DNA of 64,000 nucleotides, taken from the NCBI GenBank assembly GCA_001247695.2, contig LGRX02035269.1, forward strand, positions 1 through 64,000, written 5' to 3'. Shown piece by piece: positions 9,831-22,800 of the stretch (positions are counted from its first letter, which is position 1; every line of letters begins with the position of its first letter). Under the pieces are notes generated by a model that saw only the letters and a program-made list of their open reading frames with translations, searched no databases and was not told the origin of the DNA. The position numbers were made by a program, and so were the translations under genes. This DNA comes from Cymbomonas tetramitiformis (lineage: Eukaryota; Chlorophyta; Pyramimonadophyceae; Pyramimonadales; Pyramimonadaceae).

Positions 9831-11881
9831 ATCTTTTGTCGTTCTCGAGGTTTTGCCAAGCCCTAGATAGTTCTCAGAAGATAGCACCCGTTCAAATCTG
9901 CAAAGCTGCTGAAATAATCGGGCCACGCGTGAAGCGACACGTAGAAACGAGCGCCTCTGCGGCGTTAGAGAGTCCCGTGAGAGTGTGTGTGTGAGAGAGA
10001 GAGGAGTGGTAAACGCGGCACTTTGGAAAGGAATTTCTGGAAACCTTTTGAGGGAACAGTTTCGTGTACATATATGGGTTGCACCACCGCTCAAATGAAT
10101 ATTAGCAGTGCTTAAGTTGACGTCTCGCTGTGGTTTCAATTTTCATGATATACAGTTTCATACGAGGACACGCGACATCAGGTGGGTTTCAGGTCCAGAC
10201 TCCAGAGTCCTTCAGATTTCCAGAATTCAGGATCTCATGGTTTCGATCGACAGTTCTCCAGAGCTGTATGGAATTCGTAAATTTGATTGGCCAATGTATT
10301 CTAAAATATTATTGTAATGATAGATTATGCCGGTAGCGATACCCCTTTTATTGTTATATAGTTTTTTTTTTAAATATAGTAATAGCGGCAGACGTTGCGT
10401 TGCGTTGGGTTAACCGTGACACGCATCTCGGGTACCATACCAGGCGAGGTGCTGTGACAGTAAAAGGTAAAACGTGCCCCACAGGTTCGAAGTTCAATGT
10501 TCATTCGAAGATCTTGTTGTCTTGTATACGGTTCTACAATTACCAATAGAAAAGCAAAGAACCTTTCGTCGCGTCGTACAGTACGTCGCTTCGCGTCGCG
10601 TCGTTTCTCGGCGTTTGAAATCCTTTCACTCTTGACTAAAAGAAAAAGAAAAAGAAAAAACCACGCCCGTTGGGCGTATGAGTAAATTAATTTCCCCGGC
10701 CCTACTCTGGGCCGGAATTTCACTCTTGACTCTATCGAAATCGTGCATTCGTGTCACTTTGCGTTTGGAGTGATTGCATTGACTCTCGCCGAGAGTCCGA
10801 CGGGAGTCTCGGCGTCTCGCGTCGGCTCTCGCGGTCGGGGCGCGGGAAAAGGGGAAAAGGGGTTCATGTTCATCCCATCGCATGGTGTGTTTTACTTACC
10901 TTCTTTATTTACTTACCTTCTAGTTCTTGGGGCAGCCCTTGAACGTGACACTGTGACACTGTAGGCGGTCGCTCGACTGCGTCTTGGGGCGCGGAGGGCA
11001 CGTCGTACAGGCGAGGGGCAGGGGTCGCATCATGAATCCGCTCTCTATCGTCTATGCCATGCCACTGTATAATAATAAAGTTAAACACCTTTTTAGCTTT
11101 TTTACACAAGTATCGTAGAGGTACATCTGTGGCCACAGTTGACACTGAGACGACGCGACGGCCACACTACTGAGTCACCATCTACATCTGTGATCTGAAC
11201 ACAAAACAGTATAACTTCTCGAACTTGGCAACTACTGTACAGTGTACAAGGAATAAGAAACTCAAACGACTGTGAAACTGCAAACTCTCAAGCGTCATGC
11301 GTCAACTCGAAGGTTTCTGGAGAGCGTGACGATATATATATACGCGGTGACGTGGTTAGTGCAATGACATGTTGCATATCCCAGCCTTCTGTCTTCAAAA
11401 GAGACATGTGACTTTAGAAAAGAAGCGGCTGCGATATACCACATGTCACAATACTGACCACGTCACGCTTTTATACTTCTCGTCTCAAGTCTGAACCTGC
11501 GCTGCGCTGCGCTGCGCTGCGGAAGGATCACACAACAGTCTACTGTACAGTGTCACGAGTACGCAGTTGTGAGTTGAGCAGTCGAGTGACACAGTAGGGA
11601 GTAGCGAGTAGGGCTACGGAGTAGGCCCAATCGTGAATGTATTCCTTATTGTATTGAATGTGTTGAATGCATTACTTGTAATGCCACGTGGGACAATGAA
11701 AAAGTCGTGAAAGATCAATAAATTACCCTTTTTCTAATAGTGCGCCCCACCCAATACGAATAGGCGTCCATTCAGCTGGCCACCGAGACCCACACGACAG
11801 GCACACATTCCTGAATTCCCAAGTTTGTTCGACTAGTGTTCTCCGCACCACGTATCACTAACATAATACTTGTCTGCCAAC
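9831..11881. other. Intergenic region between b5 gene and nitrite reductase
   Basis: I see no gene. It contains a T-run followed by ATATAG (10362-10378), a cgtcgcgtcg-rich patch (10568-10605), a purine run (agaaaaagaaaaagaaaaaa, about 10640) and a TATA-like gatatatatatacgcggtga (about 11330). It should hold the 5' regulatory sequences of both divergent flanking genes; individual sites cannot be assigned. Confidence 0.4.
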
Positions 11882-14723
11882 ATGCGTGGCCCCTCCCTAG
11901 CTCCGGGCAGCAGGGCAGTGCTGCCGCTGAAGTCTAAAACATCCCTACCGACTCAAAGCACCTCGCGAACCAATCGTGCCCTCAGGTATTGAAACGTTGT
12001 CTCGTTTAGCACCCCCTTCCGTCACGTATAACAAGTATGCTGAGGAATTTTATGTCGCCCCGTCCTCGGCCTGCTCAATCTGTGGACTTGCTTGGTGCAC
12101 AGTGAGACGGAAGTATAAGGCTAAAACAGAACTATTCCACTTTTGTAACCTTCAGTGAAATCTCGGGTTTTGTGTTTACAGCACCAGGTGCGAGGAGAGT
12201 TACAAAGGAATCGGTGATAAGGCATTGCCCCGTTCCGATCGATCCGCAGTTTTCGAAGACCTTCCACAGGTGCTGATCGATCGTTGTTTGTCCCATGCAC
12301 TGACTTGCGTATTCCTTATATCGCGTGTCTAAGTGCTCAAGTATTTCTGTCCTGACTTCCGATTCACTCTCAAAGAAAGGCACTCAATACTAAAGAGAAA
12401 CGTGCGGCAGGTGGCGCGCGCCCCGACAGAGCATCCTCCTATCAAAGTCTTGTCCGAGACGCTCGCTTCGGTGACGGAGGCTGGTGCCTCCCAGCCAGCA
12501 GCCGTTGATGCCCCTTGGGAACCAAAAACAGAGCTTGTGGAAAACCCGCAGTGGCCTGGGCAGATGCGCGTACGAGAAAAGCATATGATGAAGGTCAGTC
12601 CTTTCGAGGTTGCGAAGAGTAAGAACAACACTGCAGATGGGTTGATTCACAAATATGGCAAAAATTTGCAAGTTCTGTCCGATCTAGCGGCCGCAGACTG
12701 GGATGCTCTGGACGAAGAAAGCGGGAAGGAAGTCTTGGATATGACCCTGAAGGGTATGGGGCTATTCCATCGCCGTAAGACAACACCCAAGCGCTTCATG
12801 ATGCGCCTGAAGATGCCGAACGGAATCTGTACGGCAGATCAGGTATTTTCCTGTGGCATAGTTGGGTACCCGGAGCGTTGATATATCTTGGCTCAGATAG
12901 GAGAAGTATTCTCCATTTCAAACCTGAAAGTCATTAAACGAATAGGAATGGTGCAAGAAAGTGCTCTCCAGCCACACCTTTACATGGGCTTTAGCAGCTG
13001 GAAGTTCCATGCATTTGGAGGTTGGTCGCAATATCACTGCAATACGGGGAGACGTCTGACATGCTGCACAGCGAACTCCCAGTGCGCAACAAGTTTTCCT
13101 CGTTGGATGCCACTATTCTTCAAGAGCGAGTTGATGTGCAGTGTTCATGTGCGCACGCCCTTTCTCGGCTGGCTGCACTCTTTCGTTCACGTCTCTCGGG
13201 TGATTGCGTGGCTGCAGGTGGACTTCCTGGCGACGTGTCTGGACAACCTCGAAGAGACGGAGACTAGTGGAGCCATCTGTGCGGATATAACCACACGCAT
13301 GAGCTGGCAGCTACGTGGGGTAGACCTTGAGTCCGTTCCGGCCATCTTCGACGGCCTCGAGGAACATGGCTTGACCAGCGTTCAGAGCGGTCTGGATAAC
13401 GTGCGCAATCTGGTGGGCAGCCCTGTGGCTGGTCTCGACCCCCTCGAGCTGTTTGATACCAGGCCATACATGCGCCTCCTGGATGACCACATCACCGATA
13501 ATGGCCGGGGCAACCCTAAGTTCACCAACCTTCCCCGCAAGTTCAACATTGCCTTAGTGGGCACCCATGACGAATTCGAACACCCTCATATTAATGATCT
13601 GGCGTTCAAGCCCGCACGACACTCTGAGACGGGCGAGCTGGGTTTCAATATTGTCGTTGGGGGTCTCTTCTCCGCTTCTCGTTGTGACGCTGCCATGTGC
13701 ATGGATGCCTGGGTGCCCATGTCACACACCGTTGCACTCGCGGACTCGGTGCTCTGCGTGTTCCGCGACTTTGGGTTCCGCGGCGCCCGCAACAAGACAC
13801 GACTCATGTACCTGATTGATGCTATGGGGATGGAAGCGTTTCGTGCCGAGGTGGCTGCGCGATTGCCGGACGGGGAGCTTGCCCGCAAGGGGGAGAGCAT
13901 TTTGGATCCGTCTTGGGAGCGCAGGTCAATTCTCGGAGTCCATGCGCAACAAGAGGAGGGACTGTTCTGGGTTGGAGTTAATGTGCCTGTAGGACGTCTG
14001 CACGCAAATGACATGCACGAGTTTGCCACGTTAGCACGCGAGTATGGAGACGGCAATCTACGGCTTAGTGTAGAGCAGAACATAGTGCTGTCGGGGGTAC
14101 CAGAGGCGAGGGTGGAGGAATTGCTGGCGGAACCACTTCTGAACCACGGGGGGCAATATGGGGGCATGACGCCGTTCCCGGGGCGTATACACAGCGGGTT
14201 GGTGGCGTGCCCGGGCAGCGAGTTCTGTGGGTTCGGCCTCGTGGAGACTAAGGCCAACGCGCGCGCGATCTCAGATGAGCTGGAGGCTTTGCTGGAGATC
14301 CCGAACGAGGTGAGGATGCACTGGACGGGTTGCCCAAACTCTTGCGGGCAGGCGCAGGTGGCAGACTTGGGGTTCCTGGGCGCCGCCGCGAAGCACCCAG
14401 AGACAAAAAAGATGGTTCCTGGAGTGCACCTTTTCACTGGTGGGCGCATTGGCCCGAATTCGGCGCTGGCGGAGTTGGAGACGAAAAGTGTGCCAATCTT
14501 GGGACCTGAGGAGTGGGCACAGGGGCAAGGAGTGGTTCCAGTGGTGGCGCAAATGTTAGAGGAGAGGTTTGGGGCTGTAAGGCGCAAGACTCGCAAGGAG
14601 GCAGGGGGAGGTGTTGTAACCTGGTCGAAGGAGGAGCGGGTGGTTCCCAGCCGAGAGCAGGAGGAGATTCGTCAAGCGTACCAAACGGGTTCTGAACAGC
14701 CTCAGGTGGCTCCATCACAATAA
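11882..14723 (+). CDS. NIR: Ferredoxin-nitrite reductase, plastid (siroheme/4Fe-4S)
   Basis: It reduces nitrite to ammonium with six electrons from ferredoxin in the plastid stroma. A likely first exon (ATG 11882 to 11985, GTATTG donor) encodes an Arg/Ser/Pro-rich, acid-poor peptide typical of a transit peptide. The next coding exon is open by about 12380 and ends at CAG 12842 before GTATTT. The 375-nt intron 12843-13217 is phase 0 and joins KMPNGICTADQ to VDFLATCLDN, giving the family's CADITTRMSWQLRGV block. Further landmarks are GLDNVRN, FNIVVGGLFS, DAWVPM, then the four cluster cysteines in CPGSEFCGF (about 14208) and TGCPNSCGQ (about 14327). It stops at TAA 14721 with TGA directly after. 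The core length fits the family, with only a short basic C-terminal extension and no fused rubredoxin or reductase domain. The structure between 11986 and 12380 is uncertain (a tttacag acceptor at 12181 leads to an in-frame stop). Confidence 0.93.
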
Positions 14724-15575
14724 TGAGTAGAGTATGAATAGGGTGCCTGACGTAGATGTTGACCTTTATCCCGTTTTGATCCTTATGCGAATTAGTATAA
14801 ACATTGCAAATTGCACACCACTTGAAATTGATCAAGTTATTAAGTTATCTAGCAGAAATCGAAATTTTGCCATGACCCGTCCACACTATGTACTATAAAT
14901 TGTGTATTTTTTACTCCATTGAGAAAAAAAAACTACAACCCGAATCACATCTTTTTAAATATATTTTCTAAACTTTGAACACTGAGAAGACATGTACCAC
15001 ATAATTGTGTAGACTATATGCGCACGTCTGTATGTATGGCAGTAGCATATAAAATGCAGAAAAAGTGCAGGTACCGTTTTGATCTCGGCATCACTCCAGG
15101 ATCGCAAGAACTTCCTTTAGATCCGGTAATACGACCAGATCCCAGAAATATTTGCCCAATGAGCCCGCCGTCGTACCTGGAGGATACCGATATAAACTGT
15201 TGGTCAGTGATGAAAAAATAAGTGCAACTGTTTCAAGTGCGCTAGGGAAACAAGAGCGCAGAGTGGAAATGAAAGTAGGCGGAGAAATATCTCAAGCTGA
15301 TATTCAGAAAACGGTTTGATTGCCTTCTAGCCTTCGAATACGAGCTTAAATTTCAAGCGCTCACCCAGTACTTTAAATGCGGTAGCATGGCCGACTAAGA
15401 CTGGGGACGATCCCGCGAGGGTAAGAACCCAGATGCGATCGTACCTCTCCTAGCACAGCAAACGCGGCGTGACATGTTTTTACACAAATTCCAAGAAATG
15501 ACACATCCCGTTGCGCGAGTGCCTAACACCCGGGTTCATGAGACACAGGTTCCGAGAACGTGCAAACAGTCCACG
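14724..15575. other. 3' flank of nitrite reductase, no gene seen
   Basis: AT-rich sequence with short ORFs only (the longest is 67 codons at 15018-15221, without recognisable features). No conserved repeat was spotted. Confidence 0.4.
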
Positions 15576-16384
15576 CGCACAAATTTGTCAACAACGATCG
15601 GTGCACCCCGGTGTATGACTCGTCTGTCAACGTGAACACTTTGGGGCCCTTCTTCTCTGGGCAGTATGCTGCTGGTCGCGTGCCGTGGGAATCTGGCCGG
15701 AAGTGTTGGTATACCTGGAGCATACAGATGTGATTGAAGGCTCTGTGGGCATGTGCCACAAGGCCAATATCCTGCTTAATCGGCTTCAGCGTGAGCCTCT
15801 GCTACGTGGTGTGCAGTCTCAATTGGACAGTATGGCTGCTCTGGGCCTGGCAACGTGGGACTGTGGGCTGCCGTCCGCACAACTGTGCGGGCGTGTGATG
15901 TTTGTGCTGAAGTGGACTACTTTGATGTGTAGTCTCTGGTGGATGTACCACGCTCTGAAGATGGCTCCCTCCCGGAGCTGTGGGACTACTCAGATGATGA
16001 AAATCACTGGGATTATTGTGTCAAACCGCCTTCTGGGTGCTCCAGCAGTTGTGCTGGACAGTGGGGGGTCGGTGTGTGCTTTCCATGCCTTCAATGAGGC
16101 TAATGTTTATATTACACTGTCCACCACGGTTCGTCTGGTAATTGACTTTGCTCCCATAATGGGCGTTACGGTGGGCATCCTGTCCTATGTGGATGGTTAA
16201 CTGGCGGCCACCAACACTAAGGGTTGGGTTCTGCACCACGTGTGTCCCTGGGCACTTCACTACTTTGAGATGGACACCACGGTATCTCCAGGACAATTTG
16301 TGCTCGGGACCGCTGCGGTGCCGGGGGGTTGGGTATCTTGACAACCTACCACAGCAATGCCACTGTGCGTTAATGGAACAAACT

Positions 16385-16575
16385 CATATGGACACCATCC
16401 CTACAACTGGAGCTGGAGAGCTGAAGAGGCACCATCCCTACAAACTGGAGCTAGAGGTCGCCATCCCCATAAACTGGAGTGGAAGGGGGCACCATCCCCT
16501 AAACTGGAGCTGGAGAGCTGAAGGGGCACCATCCCCATATAACTGGAGCTGGAGGGGCACCATCCCAAAACGAAA
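16385..16575 (+). repeat. Amplified Copia 3'-UTR repeat
   Basis: About five units carry ggggcaccatccc followed by aaactggagctggag. The intact Copia has about three diverged units of the same sequence on the minus strand (27640-27720) just inside its 3' LTR, so the array has expanded in this remnant. Confidence 0.75.
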
Positions 16576-16604
16576 CTGGCCGGACAGTCAAACTTTAGAA
16601 GCGG

Positions 16605-17032
16605 TGTTGGCATCTGTAGGTACCGATAATCAGTTTGTTGTAAAGCATGACTGCCTATGCCCACTGTAGCAGTCAGCATGCTCAAACCCTGAAGAAACCC
16701 TAAGAAATCCTTAGATCTAGAGCTGTAGATCTGCATAACTAATCGTGACCGTTGGATCAAAGTGTGACCATCGACAAGACAGGTCATAATAGTTTATCGA
16801 TTCACCTTTAGAAAGTGGGCCGGTGCCGAGGGGTGTTACTGCGGTCGGTATAAACTGACATTGACACGTAGATCCAAAGTTCGTGAACTTTCACTTAGTC
16901 CGCCCAATCAATAGTGTTCAGTAATGATTGGGCGCTAGTGTTTGCGGCGTTTCGTGCTGTGAACTGTCTTTATTACTTGCGAATGAAATTTTACGCTTGC
17001 GTTTGCTGTTACCCTCCTTAAAATTCCAAACA
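16605..17032 (+). repeat. Diverged Copia 3' LTR
   Basis: It aligns end to end with the minus-strand LTRs at 27186-27589 and 34800-35191: tgttggcatctg start, aaccctgaagaaaccct, actgcggtcggtat, cagtaatgattgggcg and terminal attccaaaca. Confidence 0.8.
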
Positions 17033-17458
17033 CATTTGCCACCTTCGTCCGGCCGGAGACTGGCATGTCCATGCGCAAGGAGCACATCAACATCACATGA
17101 TCGAATCGAGATCTCCGTGGATCTCCACAAGGAGAAAGGCAGGGGGCACGCGCGCCTCAGCAGGAGGCTCACCATCCCCGCAGCGGGGGTGGCGGGGCTT
17201 GTGCAGCTCCTGCAGCACTGGCAACAGGTGCGAGATGCCAGTTGGGGGCAGCGCCCGGCAACTGGCTCGGATGTGCATGGCAGCCGGCTACTGGAGGTTG
17301 CCGTGGGAGCGGGGGAAGCTCCAGTCGGTGTAAGCAAATGGCTCGGAGTGCAGTTGGCATTGGGGAAGCTGTGGTGTGTCCCTCCGGAAGGGGAACACTT
17401 CTTTGGCCACCGCACCGCCCGCAAGGGGGCTTAAACCTGTGCCAGGGCGGTGGGCGCG

Positions 17459-17587
17459 ATGCTTGAGAAGTGCTGCTTCCTGGGTGGCTGGTCTCAGCTG
17501 TTCTCCGGCATCCACTCCTACATTGACCCGGCAGTTGTTCCCGACGAGCACATGGCGAAGTACTTCGGGTGGACCACTGACAGGTAG
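17459..17587 (+). CDS. Short unrecognised ORF, possible last exon
   Basis: The 42-codon reading from ATG 17459 to TAG 17587 has protein-like composition (LEKCCFLGGWSQLFSG, IDPAVVPDEHMAKYFGW) and ends in a fitting 3' context (aataaatg downstream at about 17662). Upstream, GT/AG-like sites around 17170-17230 might define earlier exons, but no consistent model came out. I do not recognise the family. Confidence 0.2.
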   Translation: MLEKCCFLGGWSQLFSGIHSYIDPAVVPDEHMAKYFGWTTDR

Positions 17588-17589
17588 CG

Positions 17590-19850
17590 GCAGCAGCAGC
17601 CTGGCACAGTGCAGTGTGCCAAATTATCTCTGTTACATGATAATGAGATGTGAAGAGCAAAATAAATGGTTAAATTGGGGCCTGCGGAATTTTAGAGGGT
17701 TCTGTGCCGGTAGATCGATCAGAGTTTCCTAAGTCGTCAGATCAAAAGCACCCGTGATTAGATCTGAAGGCTTTACACTTTTAAACGGTATTTAGTAGTT
17801 CCGCCCGTGGGAATCTACAGCTCTGTTATTTTGCCTTCCCTGCCCACCCAACCCAGAAGACTATAAACATTGTGCCTTAGAAGCTGTGCATCAGCCTATT
17901 AAGCATGTGAAGCTGCGAATCAGCCTAGAAAAGACATTCCAAAAAGAAAATTTCTCACACACTTAAAATCATGTACGAAGAAAGCTATTTCTAATGAGAT
18001 GCTATGCAGTGTGCCTGTTGGCAATGAGGTGTGAAGAGCAAAATAAATATTCAATATGTATGGTCAACACTCATGCATTTAGATGCCGATGTGGTGACGT
18101 CAAATCGAAAGGTATCTACTTAGTGAATCGCTATTAGTGAAAATGAAAATGATGGACTTTCCCCACATTCACAATTGGCATCAACCAATGCAAAAACTCA
18201 AAAAAATCGTTTCCCACTGAAACCCAAAATTTCACCAAATCATCAAAATTACACAAATTCAATACGATTTCCTTAAATTCCAAAATTCCTCAAAAAGTCA
18301 ATCACCGGAGCGAGCTTGCGAACTTCGTCCAGAATTCGAAGAATTCAGTTTTTAAAACTCATCTAATTTACCAAAAAATCAATTTTCAGCAAAAATCTAG
18401 AAAGTATTTCCAAAAAATATATATATATCACAAGATTTCACAAATTCTAATTCCAAAATTTGAATTTACTTAAAAGCATGCATTCTACATACATCCTTTT
18501 TGAAAATCAGGATCTGAAATTAGGTTGAAACCACTGAGACGAGCAGCTTGAATAGTCCTGGTTGGCTTTGATCGATCGTCTCAACATATCTTGTCCAATC
18601 ATCGTTACACACCAACATGACGCGATCACCCGCTTCGTCAACATACCTGGCCAGTCACAAATCGGAAATTAGGGCCTGGAAGTGTGACACCCACCCCCCA
18701 TCTCGCCTGCCCCTTCGCCGGAGACACCAATGAGAATCAAGTGAGAGTGGCATGTATTGAGAATCAAGTGAGAGTGGCATGCATTCGCGCGTCGGTAAAG
18801 AACATATGGAAAAATCAGATCGTTGCCTGTCTTCTTCCACACGATACACGAAGGAGCTCGAGGAGAGGTTGCGCGGAGGTGTGAAGCGGAAAGGCACAAA
18901 GTTGTAACCGCGATTGAGATGTCGGGATACCAGGACGTCGGAATATCGGGAAGCGGAGATGGCATGTGGTTATGAGCGGTACACAACGGTCCGGTTGACT
19001 TTTGATCCGATAGTCTATGGACCCTATCGTACCACGCCTTCATCGTGGGGGCGAAATGTACATCGAACCCTGTATTCTAGTTTTGTGAAGTGGATCAGGC
19101 ATAACCATACCGCACGGCACGGCACGGCACGGCACGGCACGGCATGGCATGGCATGTTAGATTTTGACATAGATGTGATGACTGTTTCATTTTCCGTGGC
19201 TAATAATGAGGTCGTTGTGATTTTGTCATTGATATGTTGGCCTGGCTTTGTCCGATTTGTAAAATAAAAGATCAAACTCGTTCAATGTAGGATCACAAAT
19301 TATGGGGCGCATTTTTTATTTAGTTTGAGTTGTGTTGTGTTTAGTTTGGGTGTGGTTCATGTCATTTCTCATTAGGGGGATCGGAGGGAATTCAAGGTCA
19401 CAAACCGTGGTGGTGGCAGACAACACGACATCTATGAGTAGCTAGTCCTTTGGGTACATATTGTATATATCCTTAAACGACAAACATGGTTGTTGTTTGT
19501 TGTTCAGTAACATTCAGCACCATCCACTTCACTGACATTCAGGCAGGAATTGAGACCTCGTGATTGTATAGGGGCACAAAGACAAGCTTACATGCTTGAG
19601 ACATACCCCGCGACCTCTCTTCCGGGCGGATGCATCAGACATAGGGAGAGTGTTACTATAGATAAAACACGTTAACGCCCAATTCAAGATGCCCGTGATC
19701 GAGAGCAGCTTTGGAAACCTTCTCATAGAACGTGGAGTAACACTCGTGTCGAGACGCAACTTTATGGCGGGTAATGACCCATCAAGCTGGCAACAGGAGA
19801 CGCCCCCAGGGATACAAGACTCAAATCGTACAAGGCTCGAATAGAAGGAC
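17590..19850. other. Non-coding, partly AT-rich interval
   Basis: 17750-18650 is AT-rich with runs of ccaaaatttc-type sequence. A 27-bp direct duplication (gagaatcaagtgagagtggc) lies at about 18731-18784. I see no convincing gene; the last exon of the minus-strand regulator may lie between 19400 and 19850. Confidence 0.4.
19112..19153. repeat. Microsatellite (GGCAC)n / (GGCAT)n
   Basis: About eight pentanucleotide units: cggca repeated, then switching to tggca. Confidence 0.95.
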
Positions 19851-19854
19851 TTAC

Positions 19855-22800
19855 TCCAATCGCATAGTTGCACTGGGCTGGTTGAAGCGCTCGGCTATGA
19901 GCTGAAGCAGAGCTCGGTAGCCACTGCCTTCCCCTTGCAGAGGCTGCTTGCAACAAACAATTATGTTTCCCAGTTGTGCTTTGACGGTGACGAAATCGTT
20001 CTGCAAACCTCCCGCCCGCAAAGGAGTTCTAAAACTAGGCAGTGCATACAAAGCATTGCACATCTCCACACCGATGGAACTGTCCACAAAGGTCCGCGTG
20101 CTCCGCAGCAGCAGCCCGCTTCCCGGCAGCGGCCATGGTGACTCCATTCAGAGAGATCAATGGATCAGTCCACCAAGCACAACTCTCCCCATCACATACT
20201 CTGCCTTAGAAATTCTGGAATTGCAGGTGAGAGATGCAGCTCCGCCAGGTATGGATTTGGCATTACGGCGAGGTGGCATGCGGGGGCCCGTGGCATGACT
20301 AGCAGGCATACCCTATGAAAACCCAATTGTCATTTACACCCCCTTCAGAGGACACACCTTGGCGCCCCCATCTGAGTTTGAAGCGCTTGGAGTAGATTGC
20401 GCTGCGTGTTGCGGGTGGCATGTCACAGGTGGCATTTCTTGGGCTGGGTCACTGGCGATACCAAATCCATGGAAACCTGCTCGAGATGCACCCAGTGCAC
20501 AGGCACAGCCCCGACTTGGCCACCCCACTATAAATTCAAAGCACCAAGCACTATAGATCCAAGCTCTTGCTCACAACGTGTGGCCACTACACTAAGGGCC
20601 GCTACTGAGGGGCAGATCACGCCAACGCTTGCATGTCACTGACACCGCTGGAGTAACAGCTCAGTTATCCCGGGGAGACACGCCGTGTGCATATGTTGGA
20701 CGCCTGAATGGGTGATTGGGGGTCCATGGTGATAAGCCATCTGCGCCGCTCTCTCATCCCGGTCATCTGATGGCATGGCTGGAGGCCCTGGCGCTGTCAT
20801 ACCTGATATCTCCTGTGATTCAATGGGAAGTGAGAAGTTCCCCTGGCGCAACGCAGCCGCCTGTGCAGCGCAGCAACCCCGTGGCCACAGCACGCCCAGC
20901 TTTTTCACAAACCACCCAACCCTCGGGGGCGCCAAAGCGGCCCTCGTCCACCAGCGCACGAGCCCGGGCGCGCCGCAGCACCGAGGCCCTCCGCAGAAAA
21001 GCATCTACCAGAAGTCTGGTGGTGGAGGCCCGCCCCTCCCCCGGGGGACCCCCCGAAGGGCCATTCTGAAGGGCGGCTCAGCAGATGTAAGGGGCGCGCC
21101 TGCACAATCTCCTTCCCAGCGAGGTCAGTCTCCTGCATCGCCGCAGGAGGCATGGCCACCTCTGCGATGTCCTGCGCCTGCTGCAACAGCTCGCTCATGC
21201 CGCGCGGCATGAGCACGCCTCGGCAGCTGAGAGGAGTCAGCTGCTGCTCTGCGCCGTAGAAGTGCCCCGCAGAAATTGGCAAGTCGCGAGCGACGACCTG
21301 CTCCGTGCTGACACGGGGCCGCTTCCGAAGCAGCTCCACCTGGGCGTCTAGATCTTGGGCGTCTAGATCCATGCTCATGGTCAGCGCCTCCTCCTGTAGC
21401 CTCGGGGAAGGCGCCAGGCGCAAGGGCATCGTGTCCCTGCCACAACCGCCACCCAATCCCCTGACAGCCCGCACTCAAGCAGAGCAGCGAACGCAGTCAT
21501 GTTAGGTACCTAGATTCCGGTGACTACTGTGACCGACCACTGCTGACTGAGCTTTCCTTTGCTTTCTCAGTGCCAGATCGAGCTCAAGTACTCTGAATGG
21601 CAAGGAAACGGCTCAGACATCTCTGAACTCAGATTGGGCACGTGGCTCTCTGGGGTGGGGGTCCTCGGGTGCCATTGTTAGATTGCGTAGGCTCTGCATC
21701 AGCTTTGCAGAGGACGCAGGCATAGATAGGCGAGCTCCTCTTCGAACAAAGGAGTACGCCAACTGATCTTGGCCCGATCCTGGATGATAAATAAGGTGAC
21801 TTCTTTGGGCTCAGGCATTAGGGAGGCAGCTGTAGGCTTCTTTGGGGTCGGGGACTTGGCGGGAAGGAGGGGGCACGGGGCACTGTTTGACCATCTCCGG
21901 TGGTAGGGATGCCCGCAGTCTCTTCTTGCGGCTCGAGTTTTAGGGTCACGGTGTGTGCACCGAGTGTCACCTCGGTGTGGAGTGTCATTCTGGGGCGCAT
22001 GGGACTAATTGGCGGAGGCTCGATGGAGTGGCAGGAGTCACCCCCCAGGCGTTTTCTTCACCGCGATGGCCTCTGCAAGGGGTCGGGATGGGTGGGGTAC
22101 TGGGTGGTGCTTCCCTCTCTCAAGGGCTGGAGCGCACCGCAGGACTCAGCGAGTCGCGGCGCTCTGGGGAGCCTGGAGATGCGTGCCCAGAGGCCGGTAG
22201 AGTGCAACAAGGCATACGCGCCAGGGGTCTTCTTGGGTACCAGCTCTGCAGGGGGGGACGCGTCAGGTCTCCCTTGGGTACCAGCTCTGCAGGGGGACGC
22301 GCCAGGGGTCTTCTTGGGTACCAGCTGCGGGGGACGCGTCAGGGGTCTTCTTGGGTACCCGCTCTGCAGGGGGCGCGCCAGGGGTCTTCTTGGGTACCAG
22401 CTCTGCAGGGGGACGCGCCAGGGGTCTTCTTGGGTACCAGCTCTGCAGGGGGCGCGCACCAGTTCTCCCCTGCTGCGGGAACCCTGTATGTAAGTGTGCT
22501 CGAAGATAAAACCAACATGCGGGATATGCCCTCGTCCGTCTGCCACACCGGGGCGAGGGTATCCCCGGCCAGCAGTGGGCTCGCGGCTCTCACCGCGGCG
22601 GTCCCAGCCTCTTGCAGGTACATCGGCAAGAACCTCTGCGCCACTTCGAGGCCTGTCACATCACCGGCCAGGTCAGAGACCTGCGATACCCCCGCCGCGA
22701 CTGAGCCGTTTGCTCCAGGCAGCTTCTGCACTTCTTGGGCCGTGTCCATCTTTCTTGCCGCATCACGAGCGTCGCCAAGAGCACGGCTGGAGACAGAGGC

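Larger units (their letters stand above)
15580..17032 (+). mobile_element. Decayed Copia remnant (protease region plus 3' LTR)
   Basis: The copy is related to the intact Copia at 27186-35191 but lies in the opposite orientation and is heavily degraded. About 15610-15720 reads TPVYDSSVNVNTL, the counterpart of APVYDSFVYIDTL upstream of the protease in the intact copy. About 16050 reads VVLDSGGSVCAFHAF, the counterpart of MLDSGASKHIFNS, with the catalytic Asp-Ser-Gly kept. Integrase, RT and RNase H are deleted. The 3' UTR repeat and LTR follow. Stops and frameshifts break every frame. Confidence 0.75.
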
